64,000 nucleotides of DNA from Planctomycetaceae bacterium (GTDB taxonomy: Bacteria; Planctomycetota; Planctomycetia; Planctomycetales; Planctomycetaceae): assembly GCA_021732785.1 (NCBI GenBank), contig JAKFUG010000005.1, positions 28,912-92,911 of the forward strand, written 5' to 3'. This document shows positions 53,260-63,164 of this stretch, piece by piece. Made by a program: the position numbers and the translations under genes. Below the pieces are notes generated by a model. That model was given only the letters and a program-made list of their open reading frames with translations, did not search any database and had not been told where the DNA came from. Each line of letters starts with the position of its first letter. Within the stretch, counting starts at the first letter, position 1.

Positions 53260-53495
53260 CGCGCTGCGTCCTCATTGGTGTGAATGTCGCTCAGGCGAGT
53301 CGCCTCGCGGCCTTAACGGACTGCACGCATATCAAGTTGTGTGCGGTTGTCAAGCGACTGCTTTGGCAATTCTCGATACAGGTGTTTTGATCGCTTGAAA
53401 CCAAAATTCGACTTGGTACTGTTCAGCGGTTCCATTTTTCCCATCGATTCCACGTCGCGTCAAACACACCTGTAACACCTCGAAGAGGGTTGCCG
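53260..53495. other. Intergenic region upstream of giant toxin gene
   Basis: 236 nt with no gene; probably holds divergent promoters. AGAGGG lies about 8 nt before ATG 53496. T- and A-rich short tracts (TTTTGATCGCTTGAAACC) are present; no repeat recognised. Confidence 0.4.
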
Positions 53496-56400
53496 ATGTC
53501 AAGGTTGAACTGGCTCGCTGCCGTCTCCCACTGCCTGCGCCTGTCCTCGAAGCGCATTCCGAACCGACGGCGGCGATTCTCCGCAATTCCGGCGGTAACG
53601 CAACACCTGGAATCGCGTTATTTCTTGAGCGGTGTCGTGGCGCTCAACGACAGCTTCCAGGTGACAACGCCGGGCGCGACCCAGTTGATCGACGTCCTCG
53701 CAAACGATCAATCGGACGTCGCGGCTCCGCTCCACATCGCGAGTGTATCTACGGTGGATCCCGCGCAAGGGACCGTGGAAATCGTGCAGAGCCTGACCGC
53801 GGACGGCACACTGCGTGATTTCATTGCCTACACCAGCAATGCTGGTGTTACGAACGGGATCGCCACGTTTTCCTACGGTGTTGCCGATCATCTTGGAAAC
53901 GGAGCCACCGGGACTGTCACCGCCCTTGTTTCCATTCCGTCGTGGAGCAATCCCACTTCAACGCCTTCTGTTTCGCTGGCCGACTTGGGATTAAGCCCCG
54001 TTCTGGCTGGGATTCAGCAATCCGCGGTTGCGGGTGTCGCTTCCGCGGGCGGTCAGGTGACTAACCTCGTGACGACCGCTTCAAATGCGGCAACACCGCC
54101 GTCGATCAATCCCACCGGCGTTGTCACTGCGACGCTCACGACGATTCAAGGTGGGACGACCACAACTTCAACTCAGAACTCCGCGAATCCGCCCCCTTCG
54201 TCCAATGGAACATCAAGCAGCAGCGGACAATTCGTTCCCACGTTCAACGTTTCGTCCAGCTCGCTTCCGAACCTGTCGACCAATCCCTTGAATTCAACAT
54301 CCGGTGAGTGGGGTTCCGGAACAGCCCTGACGGGCGCGGGCGAAAGCAGCGACACAGGAGTCAACTTCTTCAATACGTCTTCACAAACCAATTCCTCATC
54401 GACGTGGTCGGGACCGCAGCTCAATTCCGGCTTCGCAGCGACCTCCACTTCCGGAAGTAGCAGCGGAAGCACGGGGTATTCCTATTCGTATTCGTCGGGA
54501 AGTAGTTCTGGTTCGGGATCATCGACTGGCTCGGGTTCGACTGGTGGTTCGGGATCGTCTAGTGGATCTGGGTCTTCGAGTGGTTCGGGATCGGGCAGTG
54601 GTTCGGGCTCGGGCAGCAACGTGGGGAACCCGCCAGATCCAGGCAATGTTCCGGATGGCTTCCAGTTGGAAAGCGGACGCTTCATCGCCCTGCATACTGC
54701 GTTTCGTCCAACGGGCCTGACCGATGGAACAACGACGACAACCACGCTCACCCCCATAGATGAGTCCGCGGCCGAAGATCAGATCACTTACGATTCCCTC
54801 GGGTCGCAGACGGATACCTTGACGATCACGGTCTCTCTATCCGGCGATGCGTGGACCTACTCGGAATTCTTCACGTCGCTTATCCAGGTGACGACGACGG
54901 GGACGGATGGCTCGACCGTCACAACGAGTCTCTCCTACGGATACAACCTGTCCGCATCGGGCGATGCCGATTTTTCGACCTACGTCCTGACGGTCAGTTT
55001 CACAAACAGTTCCAGCGGAGCCTTTACCGACTCCTGGAGCGAAACCAGTACGGATGGATTCACATCCGCTGGGTCGATCGACTGGTCGTGGTCACTCTCG
55101 ACCAGCGAGACGTACACGCTTTCCAACACATTCGACGATCTCCTCGGCAGCGCCGTTTCCTCGGTGCTCGCGACCGGAACGACAACCTACGGTGCCTCGG
55201 GTTCAGGGAGCTATTCCTACACGTTGACTGGGGGGAAGGTGGATGGTTCCCTCCTGGCGGGCGGGAGCACCAGTTCGTCGTTCTTCTATTCCGCGGTGGA
55301 TGAACGGGATGCCGGGACAACCCATTGGACGCTGACTTCTGGACTGGCAAAGAGCGCCGAGGCGAATTCGTCCATCTCGTCGTTCAGTGGCGGCGGGGCG
55401 TACGCCATAAGTTCTAAGGACTCGAATGAAGCGGGAAGCATCAGCGAGTCCGGCAGCACCACGCATTTCGATGCGTACTCCGCCGAAGCGACGCTTCAGT
55501 CCGACGGAAGCTGGGGATTCGATCTGGGTGATGCGAAGTTTGGTGGTGGCAGCCAATCGCAATGGGCCTCTTCCGGGAGTGGCACATACACGTCCAAGTA
55601 TGACACATCGACGATCACGGGGACGCACGCGAATACCGTCTCTCTGGGGACGACTCTCGCCTATTCCGGTGACGCGCTGATCGCACCGGACGGGAAATGG
55701 AATTGGACCGGCGGCGATTCTACCTACACGGAAACCAGTACGACCACCGCCGGCGTCCTCGGTTCGGGAACCTATTCCAATCCTCCCCCGACCTCAGGAG
55801 GGGCCACAGGCACCTCGGGGACGATTTCGGAATCGATGACACATTCCGACGTTTCCACAGCAACACAGAAATCGACATTGGGCGGCGAAGGGGAATGGGA
55901 TGTCGCGAGCGCCGAAGTGACCTATTCCGGCGGGTCGGTGCTCAGCCACTCATTCTCAGGAGTAGGAACCTATTCATCCCCCACGACCACCGGTAAAAAC
56001 TCGCCCGCGCCAGGATTACTGAGCGGCACAACCGCGGAGTCGGGTGGAACCACGCGCACGTCAGCCTACTCGGCCCGCCAAACTTATGACGTTGTCGGTG
56101 AGAAATGGAGTTTCGACGCCGGGGCGGCACTCTCCGGAGAAACGACGTCGTTTCAGACTTCATACAGTGGCAGCGGCGATTATTCATATGACGCGGGAGA
56201 TACCGGATACGTCAGCGGGACGCTTTCCGAGTCCGGCGGCTCGTATCAATCGGTTCAAGGCAGCGTCGTCTCCGCCATCACGGCAGCCGGAACGTGGGAA
56301 TCGAAAACCGGATCGGCCACCTACGGCACCGGGAATTCGTCTCACTACAGCTTTAGTGGCTCGGGGTCTTACGCCATCACGTCAAAAGCCGGGGCGGCGA

Positions 56401-59400
56401 ACTGGAACGTCAGTGAAAGTGGCGGAACCAATCAATCGTTCGATGCCAGCGGTGGCGGAACGCTGGTCAACGACAAGTGGGCTTGGACCGGCACCTCGAC
56501 CACCAAGAATGATGGGAAGGCCGATAACTCGTTCGCCGTCAGCGGAACCTATACCGTCAACGGCCTGACGATGACGACGAAAGAAAAAGGGCACACTGCG
56601 ACCGATCACACCCTGATACTGGTCAAATCCCTCGCGAGTGACGGGAAGTGGGTCAACGTCTCCGGGTCGAACACCAGCGGCGAAGACTTGAGTTTCGATT
56701 CGTCGTTCAGCGGCGGCGGCACGATTGGCACGGGCGGCCTGTCGATCACGATGAAATCCAGCGGCAGTGCTTGGGCCAAGAACGGCTTCACACTGTCGCA
56801 GTCTTTGGACGCACAAGGAAAATGGAAGAACGACACCGGCAATAAGTGGGATTCGAATTCCGACAGCTTCAGCGTGGACTACGGCGGGGGCGGAACCGTT
56901 GTCAACAACAGCGGACAGACAAACCTGTCGACGAGTATCCAGATGAGCGGGGGCAATACCGCCGTCAACACCTTTGAACGGTACGATCTGATCACCAGCA
57001 CTGGTGCATGGGGGATCGACAAAGGCAGTAAAGGGAACGCGGATTCCAACTGGTCCTCGGCGACCTACGGTGGAGGCGGTTCGCTTGGTGGCGGCGGAAT
57101 CAACGGTTCTCTGACCTTCCAAGGCGGCATGTCGGACAGTGACGGCCACAACGAACAGTTCGACCTGCAACCGAACGGCGACTGGACGCTTCAGTACGGG
57201 AAAAAGTCCGTCTCGAACAGTTCCAGCAGCAAGTTCGATCTCAATGCCTCGGGTGGCAACACGTCCACGACCGCCAATGGGAACATCACCATCGGCGTGG
57301 GGGTGAAAGTCTGGCAGGACGATTCGAACAGCTATTCCGAAGGCTGGCAGGAAGCCGCAGACGGCAGTTGGTATACCGTCTCGGGCTCGAAATCTCAGAC
57401 CAACAATAACGGCGACGAACTGACCATCAGCGGTGGCGGCCAGCTTTCGTTCAATGCCGGCAACGTCGCGATGGGCGGCTCCTTGACCATTTCGGGCAAG
57501 CAATACAACTCGCTGGTCGGTGGCTCCAGCGGAAACTTCCAGGCAGGTGCCTGGGTCTACTCGCCCGGCTCACAAACTACGACGAACGGCGATTCCAACG
57601 GATTCTCGCTGCAACTCGTCGGCGCGCTCGGTCTCAACGGTGGACCATCGGGCACGGTCGGGATTGGGTTTAGCGACGATGCCGGTCACTCGATGACCCG
57701 CACCGACAGCCTTGGGACGGACGGAAGCTGGACGCCCTCCAGCGGGAAGCAAAGCATCTGGCAAAGTTCGTCCAATAGCAGCACAGTCTCCGCCAAGGGA
57801 GCCTATTCACATCCCACCGAAGGCGGCACCATCACTGGCTCTTTCAATTCGTATCAGCAGCAAGGCGAGTTCACCTTCCATTCCGAAGACTCGGCCATCA
57901 ATTCCACGGGCGGCTGGTCACTCTCCAGCGGCATGGATATCAAGAAATCTGACGCCCAGTCGAACAACGACTTCTCCGGCCAGGGAACCTACAGCCACGC
58001 CATCGCAGGCGGCGTGGCCGGGGGCAGCATTTCTGAAAGCGGCAAGAGTGACTCGAAATATCTCTCCAACCGTGTCGGTCAAATCGGCGGCATCGGTGGT
58101 TGGGGGTACGTGGGGAACAAAGTCATCTCCGGCGGCGGCTCGCGCAGCTCGATGTTCAGTGGCACCGGTTCTTATTCGCGTAGCCTCGGCCAGCCAAGCA
58201 CCAGCGGCCCGAGTAGCGTCACGGGAACGATCGACGAAGGGGGCGATTCCGCAGAATCCTCGACTCATAACGAAGTCTGGAACGTCAACCTCGACGGCTC
58301 CTGGACGGTTTTCTCCGGGACCGACACTCACGGCACCGGCAGCAGCTATCACGTCAAAACCTCGGGTGCCGGCGGGATTACCACCGGAACCGGGACGAGT
58401 ACGGTCAACTACACGGTCGACGAAGAGAAGGCCTCTTTCGACACGAAGAACGGGCAGTCCACATCCTTGACACTCCTCGCCGACGGCACATGGCAGCAGA
58501 CGGGTGGCTTCACATCGACGTTCACGTCGGCGGGAGGCTCCAACAAGTGGAAACGGGATGCGACAGCGGTCATTCAGGATGCGCCTTTCAACATCGCGGC
58601 CAAAGTGAAATCGTCCGGGTCCTCATATTCCAATTATCTCGACTCTGACGACTGGGTCTTTACTGGCGGTGCATGGTCCCACGCCTCCCAGGTGCTGGAT
58701 GTGAGCGACGGTAGTAAAGCGGATGCGCAGACCATCAACACCGGGGGGCCCAACGGCACCTACAACTCCGATATTGATGGGGGCTTTGTTACGGGCGATG
58801 CTACATATACACACAGCGAGAACAGTGAGGATAACCACTCGGAGCAATGGCGACTGGCGAGTAACGGCGTTTTCCAACTGATGTCCGGAAGTTCGGACAC
58901 ATCGTCATTCAGTTGGACTCACACCAGCTTTAGCGCCAGCGGTGGCTATAGCACCCCGACCGTGCCGAATAAGCTCGGGTATGGATATCTCGTCGGAACC
59001 GCGAAGCAGAGCGGTCATGTCACCCGCGGCGATCAATACGATGGCAAGCAATCTTACAATGCCAACTCGAAGCAATGGGAACTGTATGACGGATCCAAGT
59101 GGGAATTCAGTGATGTTAAATACGACGCCGATAGTCAAGGCTGGGGGACTTTTGTACCAACCTTGACTGAGGATCGAACGGGCACGGTCGTCCTGCCCGC
59201 GAGCAGCAAGGGCGAGTCTCATACCCAGAAATACTCCGACGTCTATTGGGCTTTCACTTCGCCGAACAGTAGCACTTCCAAGAATTGGACATTAAGCGAC
59301 GCCGGGACGAAATTCGACAACTCCAGCGGCTTCTCGTGGGTGGCGTACTCTGGTTCGGGCAGCTATTCCAAGGGCGTCATTCAGGGAACGGTCGACCTCG

Positions 59401-62400
59401 ACGGCAAATATGGGTCTTCAGGTAAGACTGGCTACAATCAATCTGTCGCCAGTGGAACGGGGAAATGGGAGCCGGAAACGGGTGGTGGCTTTTCCGAAAC
59501 TTACAACAAGACTTCGACCCATTTTTCCGGCAGCGGCACTTACCCAGGAACTCCGTCCGTCACAAACCCGGAACCCGACCTGACGGTTACCGTTTCGATC
59601 TCAGGCTCCAGTCAGGAAGATGCTCGCACCTCATCCGATAATTCGATTCGGACCACGTACTCCGTTGACCCCTACGGCAAACGGGTGTCGACAGACCGCA
59701 CGAAGGCCAACAGCACTTCCAAGGGGCTCACGAATTCGGATGTTTACAGCTGGGGTGAGTCCAAACGCGATTTGCAGAACGGATATTGGTCCTCGACAGG
59801 ACAGCAGGTGCATTCGCTGAACATCATCGAATACGACTTCAAGACTGACCAGGATATCGATGCGGCAATAATTATCACCTGGACAGACAAGGGATCCGTG
59901 TCCAGCGAAGTGAAATATGAATCAACGACTTGGAGCGACATCAACCAGCAATACTATACTAAAAACTCCGATAAAATGGACGCCTCAGCGTGGAAAACGT
60001 ACGACAGCTTCGACGCCAACATCACCGGAGTGATTACAGCCCAGAGTGGCAGCACTTTCGTCACCAACACGGTACAGGGATTCAAGGATGCAACGTCCTA
60101 CGGATATTACATCTGGTCGGAAACCGTGACTGTCAGCAGCGGTGGCGGCAATGGATACAGCTACACGACCGGTGATGCTTCGGATCGGGGATTTCCTGCC
60201 ACCTATCAACGCCAACAAGACTACGGCTACAGCAGCCCGAAGATCGAGAACCATACTGGTTTTAGTGAAGAGGCGTTTTTCAAGACCATCCCTCCCCCGC
60301 CAGCCCTTGGAGCCACTCCTAGCGCAGGCAATACGGTTGGAGGTGCTCCCTCCGATTTGTCGTGGTTGCAGCTGGCCACGAATTATCTGAACCGTACATT
60401 AAATCCGCTCGACGCGTTGAAGAGCGATCTTGAAGCTGCGGCAAATGCCTGGAAGGGCGCTCAGAATTTCGTCACAGATCAATTGGCACCGATTGGTGCG
60501 CTGTTCACGCTACTTGAGTCGGCAGATTTGAAAGCACAAGAAAGGGCTTTAGCCACGCAACGCATCAGCGACGGGCGATATATCGGAGCGGCTTTCGACA
60601 GCCTGATCGCCGGCGATATGGAGCGCCTCCGCCACCCCATTCCAGAAGATTGGAGCCTTGTCATCCGGACCGCTATGGAAATGACGGCCGGATTAGCCTT
60701 CGGTCCACCGGGCGGACTTGGTTCGCGCGGCGTCTCGGTGCTGGCGATCCGCATGCAAGCCATGCGGGAACTCAACGAAGGTTTGGCGGCGTCCTGCGGA
60801 CGGGCCTTCCTGGGCTGGTCGTGTTTCACCGAAGACACCCCCGTGATTATCGGTCCGTCTCTCTCCGAGGAGTCGCGTTGGACAACTTGGACCGACGACG
60901 ATCTCGCCGATGGTGTTTGGTTCGGACTCGGCACTGTCGTTGCAACCTTGGGGATGTTACAGCTTCGTGAGCCACGGCGTCGCGATTCGTCGGCCCGCCG
61001 GAGCAGGCGACCGAAGCGCGGTACCACGCCGATCCCGGATGAGGCGTTGGCTCCACAGCCGTTTCCCGATAACCAACTAGCCTTATCTTCAGAATCTGTC
61101 GCCTCTGCCAACCTCTCGCAGTGTGCGCTATCGCCGGAGAATCCAACGCCGGACTTATTGAAGGCTCGGATCATGTCACGACCGGAGGACCTTGCGGCTT
61201 GGGGAGGACCGCTTGCTATCTCCTTTGCTCCCGATTCAGAACCGGTGATGCTGGCTCCATCCGTCTCTGCGCCTCGGGTGCGCGCAGTGCGTGGCCGGTC
61301 CACATGGACCGGTCGACTGAAATCGCTGACGATGTTGCTGGTCACGCTGACGGTTGCCGGGTTCTGTTTCTGGCAATCGGGATGGACGCCGGGGAATGCA
61401 GCGGGGTTGCATGCGACGGTGTTGACTCCCTCGGGCGCGCAGAAGCCAACCGGTCCATACCAGACGAAGCGGATCGCCGACATTGTTCCGATGGACTGGG
61501 TATTGGCGGGGAATCCCGAGAACGAGTTCGATCTGCAATTCGGCGAGGATGTCGACCCGGAAGAATGGCGATTGCTCACGCTCGTCGCCCCCAAGAAAAA
61601 TGGCGGCACTGCGGACGTAAGGATGATCAGGCCTGCGGCATGGCTCGACTTGCAGTGGCTCGCCCAACAGCCTGAACCGGTCTCCGAGTTCATCTGCCTC
61701 GCCCCGCTGGAACGGCGGCTGACGGGGAAGACAATTCCGATCCACGTCCCCGAGTGCGGTATCGAGGGGGACGCACAGATTCTGTCGATCGAGCCGTGCC
61801 CGTCCCGGCGGCCGCGCCCGGGACCGGAATATCGGCTCGTCACCGCAACCTACCGACATCACAACGCCGAAGTCCTCGACGTCTACATCGACGGCGAGAA
61901 AGAACCAATCGGCTCGACGCCGAACCACCCGTTCTGGTCAGCAGACCTGCAAAAGTTCGTCCGGGCCGATGCACTTCACCCCGGCGAGCATCTCCAGAAA
62001 GCCGACGGCAGCTTTACAAGCGTCCGTCGCCTCGTCCCGCGCCCCGGCACCCACGACGTCTTCAACCTCGAAGTCCAGGTCGATCACGTCTATCACATCG
62101 CCCAAAGTGGTATCCTTGTGCATAATGGGTCAGATGACTGTCTGCTACAGACTCGGATGAGTTCTCTCGACTTCACGAGTAACGCATGGCGTAGGTCGAC
62201 CTTTTCTGGCGATGGCCTAGTCTACATTTTGCGTGATCGCGCTAATGGAGAATTGCTCAAGGTCGGCCAAACTACAGCAAGCAAGTTCGTCGGTCGATTT
62301 GAAAAGTACGTGACGGCCGGACGACGTAGCGGCAGAGATTTAGTCGCTGACGTCTTTGAAGTTCCATTGGGACAGCGAGGTCAGATTGAGGGGGATATTC

Positions 62401-62486
62401 GCCGCCATTTAGGAGGCCCGCCGCGTTTGCCATGGGATAATTCCGGTCAAAGACTTGGTCGCCCTGGCCCAGGTATTCCGTGGTAA
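53496..62486 (+). CDS. Giant exported polymorphic toxin with Hint domain and GIY-YIG-like tip
   Basis: 2,996 residues. N-terminal planctomycete export motif (QHLESRYFLSG, 36-46), Ser/Thr-rich stalk with Ser/Gly low complexity (about 310-385), then about 24 repeats of ~62 residues (nt 55.2-59.6 kb) built on (F/Y)SGSGSY ... G-T-S-x-S-E-S-G ... DGxW. A Hint domain follows: C2443-FTEDTP, then RIADIVPMDWVLAGNPE, STPNHPF and VYHIAQSGILVHN ending in H2876-N2877, but with an inserted ~160 residues holding two possible membrane helices (about 2473-2490 and 2611-2626). The tip (about 2885-2996) has GLVYIL (2907), KVGQT, an Arg in GRFEKY and a Glu in QIEGD: a GIY-YIG-like nuclease pattern. ATG 53496 (AGAGGG upstream). 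Confidence 0.85.
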   Translation: MSRLNWLAAVSHCLRLSSKRIPNRRRRFSAIPAVTQHLESRYFLSGVVALNDSFQVTTPGATQLIDVLANDQSDVAAPLHIASVSTVDPAQGTVEIVQSLTADGTLRDFIAYTSNAGVTNGIATFSYGVADHLGNGATGTVTALVSIPSWSNPTSTPSVSLADLGLSPVLAGIQQSAVAGVASAGGQVTNLVTTASNAATPPSINPTGVVTATLTTIQGGTTTTSTQNSANPPPSSNGTSSSSGQFVPTFNVSSSSLPNLSTNPLNSTSGEWGSGTALTGAGESSDTGVNFFNTSSQTNSSSTWSGPQLNSGFAATSTSGSSSGSTGYSYSYSSGSSSGSGSSTGSGSTGGSGSSSGSGSSSGSGSGSGSGSGSNVGNPPDPGNVPDGFQLESGRFIALHTAFRPTGLTDGTTTTTTLTPIDESAAEDQITYDSLGSQTDTLTITVSLSGDAWTYSEFFTSLIQVTTTGTDGSTVTTSLSYGYNLSASGDADFSTYVLTVSFTNSSSGAFTDSWSETSTDGFTSAGSIDWSWSLSTSETYTLSNTFDDLLGSAVSSVLATGTTTYGASGSGSYSYTLTGGKVDGSLLAGGSTSSSFFYSAVDERDAGTTHWTLTSGLAKSAEANSSISSFSGGGAYAISSKDSNEAGSISESGSTTHFDAYSAEATLQSDGSWGFDLGDAKFGGGSQSQWASSGSGTYTSKYDTSTITGTHANTVSLGTTLAYSGDALIAPDGKWNWTGGDSTYTETSTTTAGVLGSGTYSNPPPTSGGATGTSGTISESMTHSDVSTATQKSTLGGEGEWDVASAEVTYSGGSVLSHSFSGVGTYSSPTTTGKNSPAPGLLSGTTAESGGTTRTSAYSARQTYDVVGEKWSFDAGAALSGETTSFQTSYSGSGDYSYDAGDTGYVSGTLSESGGSYQSVQGSVVSAITAAGTWESKTGSATYGTGNSSHYSFSGSGSYAITSKAGAANWNVSESGGTNQSFDASGGGTLVNDKWAWTGTSTTKNDGKADNSFAVSGTYTVNGLTMTTKEKGHTATDHTLILVKSLASDGKWVNVSGSNTSGEDLSFDSSFSGGGTIGTGGLSITMKSSGSAWAKNGFTLSQSLDAQGKWKNDTGNKWDSNSDSFSVDYGGGGTVVNNSGQTNLSTSIQMSGGNTAVNTFERYDLITSTGAWGIDKGSKGNADSNWSSATYGGGGSLGGGGINGSLTFQGGMSDSDGHNEQFDLQPNGDWTLQYGKKSVSNSSSSKFDLNASGGNTSTTANGNITIGVGVKVWQDDSNSYSEGWQEAADGSWYTVSGSKSQTNNNGDELTISGGGQLSFNAGNVAMGGSLTISGKQYNSLVGGSSGNFQAGAWVYSPGSQTTTNGDSNGFSLQLVGALGLNGGPSGTVGIGFSDDAGHSMTRTDSLGTDGSWTPSSGKQSIWQSSSNSSTVSAKGAYSHPTEGGTITGSFNSYQQQGEFTFHSEDSAINSTGGWSLSSGMDIKKSDAQSNNDFSGQGTYSHAIAGGVAGGSISESGKSDSKYLSNRVGQIGGIGGWGYVGNKVISGGGSRSSMFSGTGSYSRSLGQPSTSGPSSVTGTIDEGGDSAESSTHNEVWNVNLDGSWTVFSGTDTHGTGSSYHVKTSGAGGITTGTGTSTVNYTVDEEKASFDTKNGQSTSLTLLADGTWQQTGGFTSTFTSAGGSNKWKRDATAVIQDAPFNIAAKVKSSGSSYSNYLDSDDWVFTGGAWSHASQVLDVSDGSKADAQTINTGGPNGTYNSDIDGGFVTGDATYTHSENSEDNHSEQWRLASNGVFQLMSGSSDTSSFSWTHTSFSASGGYSTPTVPNKLGYGYLVGTAKQSGHVTRGDQYDGKQSYNANSKQWELYDGSKWEFSDVKYDADSQGWGTFVPTLTEDRTGTVVLPASSKGESHTQKYSDVYWAFTSPNSSTSKNWTLSDAGTKFDNSSGFSWVAYSGSGSYSKGVIQGTVDLDGKYGSSGKTGYNQSVASGTGKWEPETGGGFSETYNKTSTHFSGSGTYPGTPSVTNPEPDLTVTVSISGSSQEDARTSSDNSIRTTYSVDPYGKRVSTDRTKANSTSKGLTNSDVYSWGESKRDLQNGYWSSTGQQVHSLNIIEYDFKTDQDIDAAIIITWTDKGSVSSEVKYESTTWSDINQQYYTKNSDKMDASAWKTYDSFDANITGVITAQSGSTFVTNTVQGFKDATSYGYYIWSETVTVSSGGGNGYSYTTGDASDRGFPATYQRQQDYGYSSPKIENHTGFSEEAFFKTIPPPPALGATPSAGNTVGGAPSDLSWLQLATNYLNRTLNPLDALKSDLEAAANAWKGAQNFVTDQLAPIGALFTLLESADLKAQERALATQRISDGRYIGAAFDSLIAGDMERLRHPIPEDWSLVIRTAMEMTAGLAFGPPGGLGSRGVSVLAIRMQAMRELNEGLAASCGRAFLGWSCFTEDTPVIIGPSLSEESRWTTWTDDDLADGVWFGLGTVVATLGMLQLREPRRRDSSARRSRRPKRGTTPIPDEALAPQPFPDNQLALSSESVASANLSQCALSPENPTPDLLKARIMSRPEDLAAWGGPLAISFAPDSEPVMLAPSVSAPRVRAVRGRSTWTGRLKSLTMLLVTLTVAGFCFWQSGWTPGNAAGLHATVLTPSGAQKPTGPYQTKRIADIVPMDWVLAGNPENEFDLQFGEDVDPEEWRLLTLVAPKKNGGTADVRMIRPAAWLDLQWLAQQPEPVSEFICLAPLERRLTGKTIPIHVPECGIEGDAQILSIEPCPSRRPRPGPEYRLVTATYRHHNAEVLDVYIDGEKEPIGSTPNHPFWSADLQKFVRADALHPGEHLQKADGSFTSVRRLVPRPGTHDVFNLEVQVDHVYHIAQSGILVHNGSDDCLLQTRMSSLDFTSNAWRRSTFSGDGLVYILRDRANGELLKVGQTTASKFVGRFEKYVTAGRRSGRDLVADVFEVPLGQRGQIEGDIRRHLGGPPRLPWDNSGQRLGRPGPGIPW
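55199..59640 (+). repeat. About 24 degenerate tandem repeats in giant protein (period ~185 nt)
   Basis: Each unit encodes about 60-66 residues with (F/Y)SG(S/T)G(S/T)Y, a GT-x-SESG-type strand and an aromatic W. Units begin near 55199, 55381, 55570, 55745, 55950, 56157, 56346, 56532, 56694, 56873, 57055, 57232, 57420, 57607, 57775, 57963, 58143 and on to about 59525. The DNA is diverged, so the array is old or selected for variation. They likely form a long beta-rich stalk. Confidence 0.75.
61359..62017 (+). repeat. Hint region, copy 1 of near-identical duplication
   Basis: Nearly identical to 63342-64000 (offset 1,983); only a few differences were noticed (for example AGCGGGG versus GCGGGG; GAGAACG versus AAAAACG). 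It covers the membrane insert end and Hint C-terminal half of the giant protein up to the window-edge limit of the second copy. Confidence 0.95.
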
Positions 62487-62502
62487 TCGGGAAGCCAATA
62501 AG

Positions 62503-62979
62503 ATGCAAGAGTTCGCGAGAGACACGTACGTTATCGCTTGTGGTCAAGGTTATTTTGATGCGGGTAAGTTGCCTGGCGGACGCCAAGCACTCGTTGGGGT
62601 GCAGCTTCCGAATCTGATGGTTTTGTTATTCTCTGCTGAAGGAGATTTCCTGGCCGCGCATACAATTCCGATTGCCAGCAGCGACAGATCTTCAATTGGC
62701 GATCGCGCTCAACAAGTTGTTTTGGAATGGGAAGAAGCGTCAGGCTTTCAACCAGTGACTATTCGTGTCAAACCTTTCTTCCTTGATGAGCTATGGATTG
62801 GCATTCGAGACCTGCCAGAACATTATCAAGATGTTATTGATAACCCAGACGATTTCGAGCCTTATCGTAAGGACGAACTTCTCGAAGATATTCGTGAATG
62901 GAACCGCAGCGGTAGTTTCGTGTTTTATTGGACAGAAGACTATTATATGTCGATCGATGGCGAGGTTGAGTCGTCATAG
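62503..62979 (+). CDS. Probable immunity protein
   Basis: 158 residues starting MQEFARDTYVIACGQGYFDAGKLPGG, 16 nt after the toxin stop, on the same strand. Acidic overall (C-terminal half: DDFEPYRKDELLEDIREWN), soluble, no signal peptide. Position immediately after a polymorphic toxin tip, small size and acidity are the standard signs of an immunity protein that blocks the toxin in the producer's cytoplasm. No immunity family was recognised, so the call rests on context. Longer frame from TTG 62455 would overlap the toxin. Confidence 0.72.
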   Translation: MQEFARDTYVIACGQGYFDAGKLPGGRQALVGVQLPNLMVLLFSAEGDFLAAHTIPIASSDRSSIGDRAQQVVLEWEEASGFQPVTIRVKPFFLDELWIGIRDLPEHYQDVIDNPDDFEPYRKDELLEDIREWNRSGSFVFYWTEDYYMSIDGEVESS

Positions 62980-62999
62980 GGCCAGCAGCTATATAAGAC

Positions 63000-63146
63000 A
63001 TGGTTAAATTGCAGCCATGCTCAAATGAGGCAGGATCATTCGACCACAAATCATACTCCGGAGAAGGCTGCGGTAGTGCTCTTGAGTTTCCAGTTGTAGC
63101 TGAGTACGCGCTTCGGGAGCAGTCAAGTCTCAATCAACACCAGTAG
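63000..63146 (+). CDS. Possible small remnant reading frame
   Basis: 48 residues (MVKLQPCSNEAGSFDHKSYSG... then SALEFPVVAEYALREQSS) between the immunity gene and the second Hint copy, in the same frame as the latter. Protein-like composition but no ribosome site; may be a leftover of an earlier toxin tip or immunity gene. Confidence 0.3.
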   Translation: MVKLQPCSNEAGSFDHKSYSGEGCGSALEFPVVAEYALREQSSLNQHQ

Positions 63147-63164
63147 CGAGAAGGCGAGCCACCC

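Noticed and set aside
60479..61843. Long reverse ORF inside toxin gene
   Set aside because: Mirror of the Hint coding region, repeated likewise at 63134-63826; codon pattern follows the forward gene.
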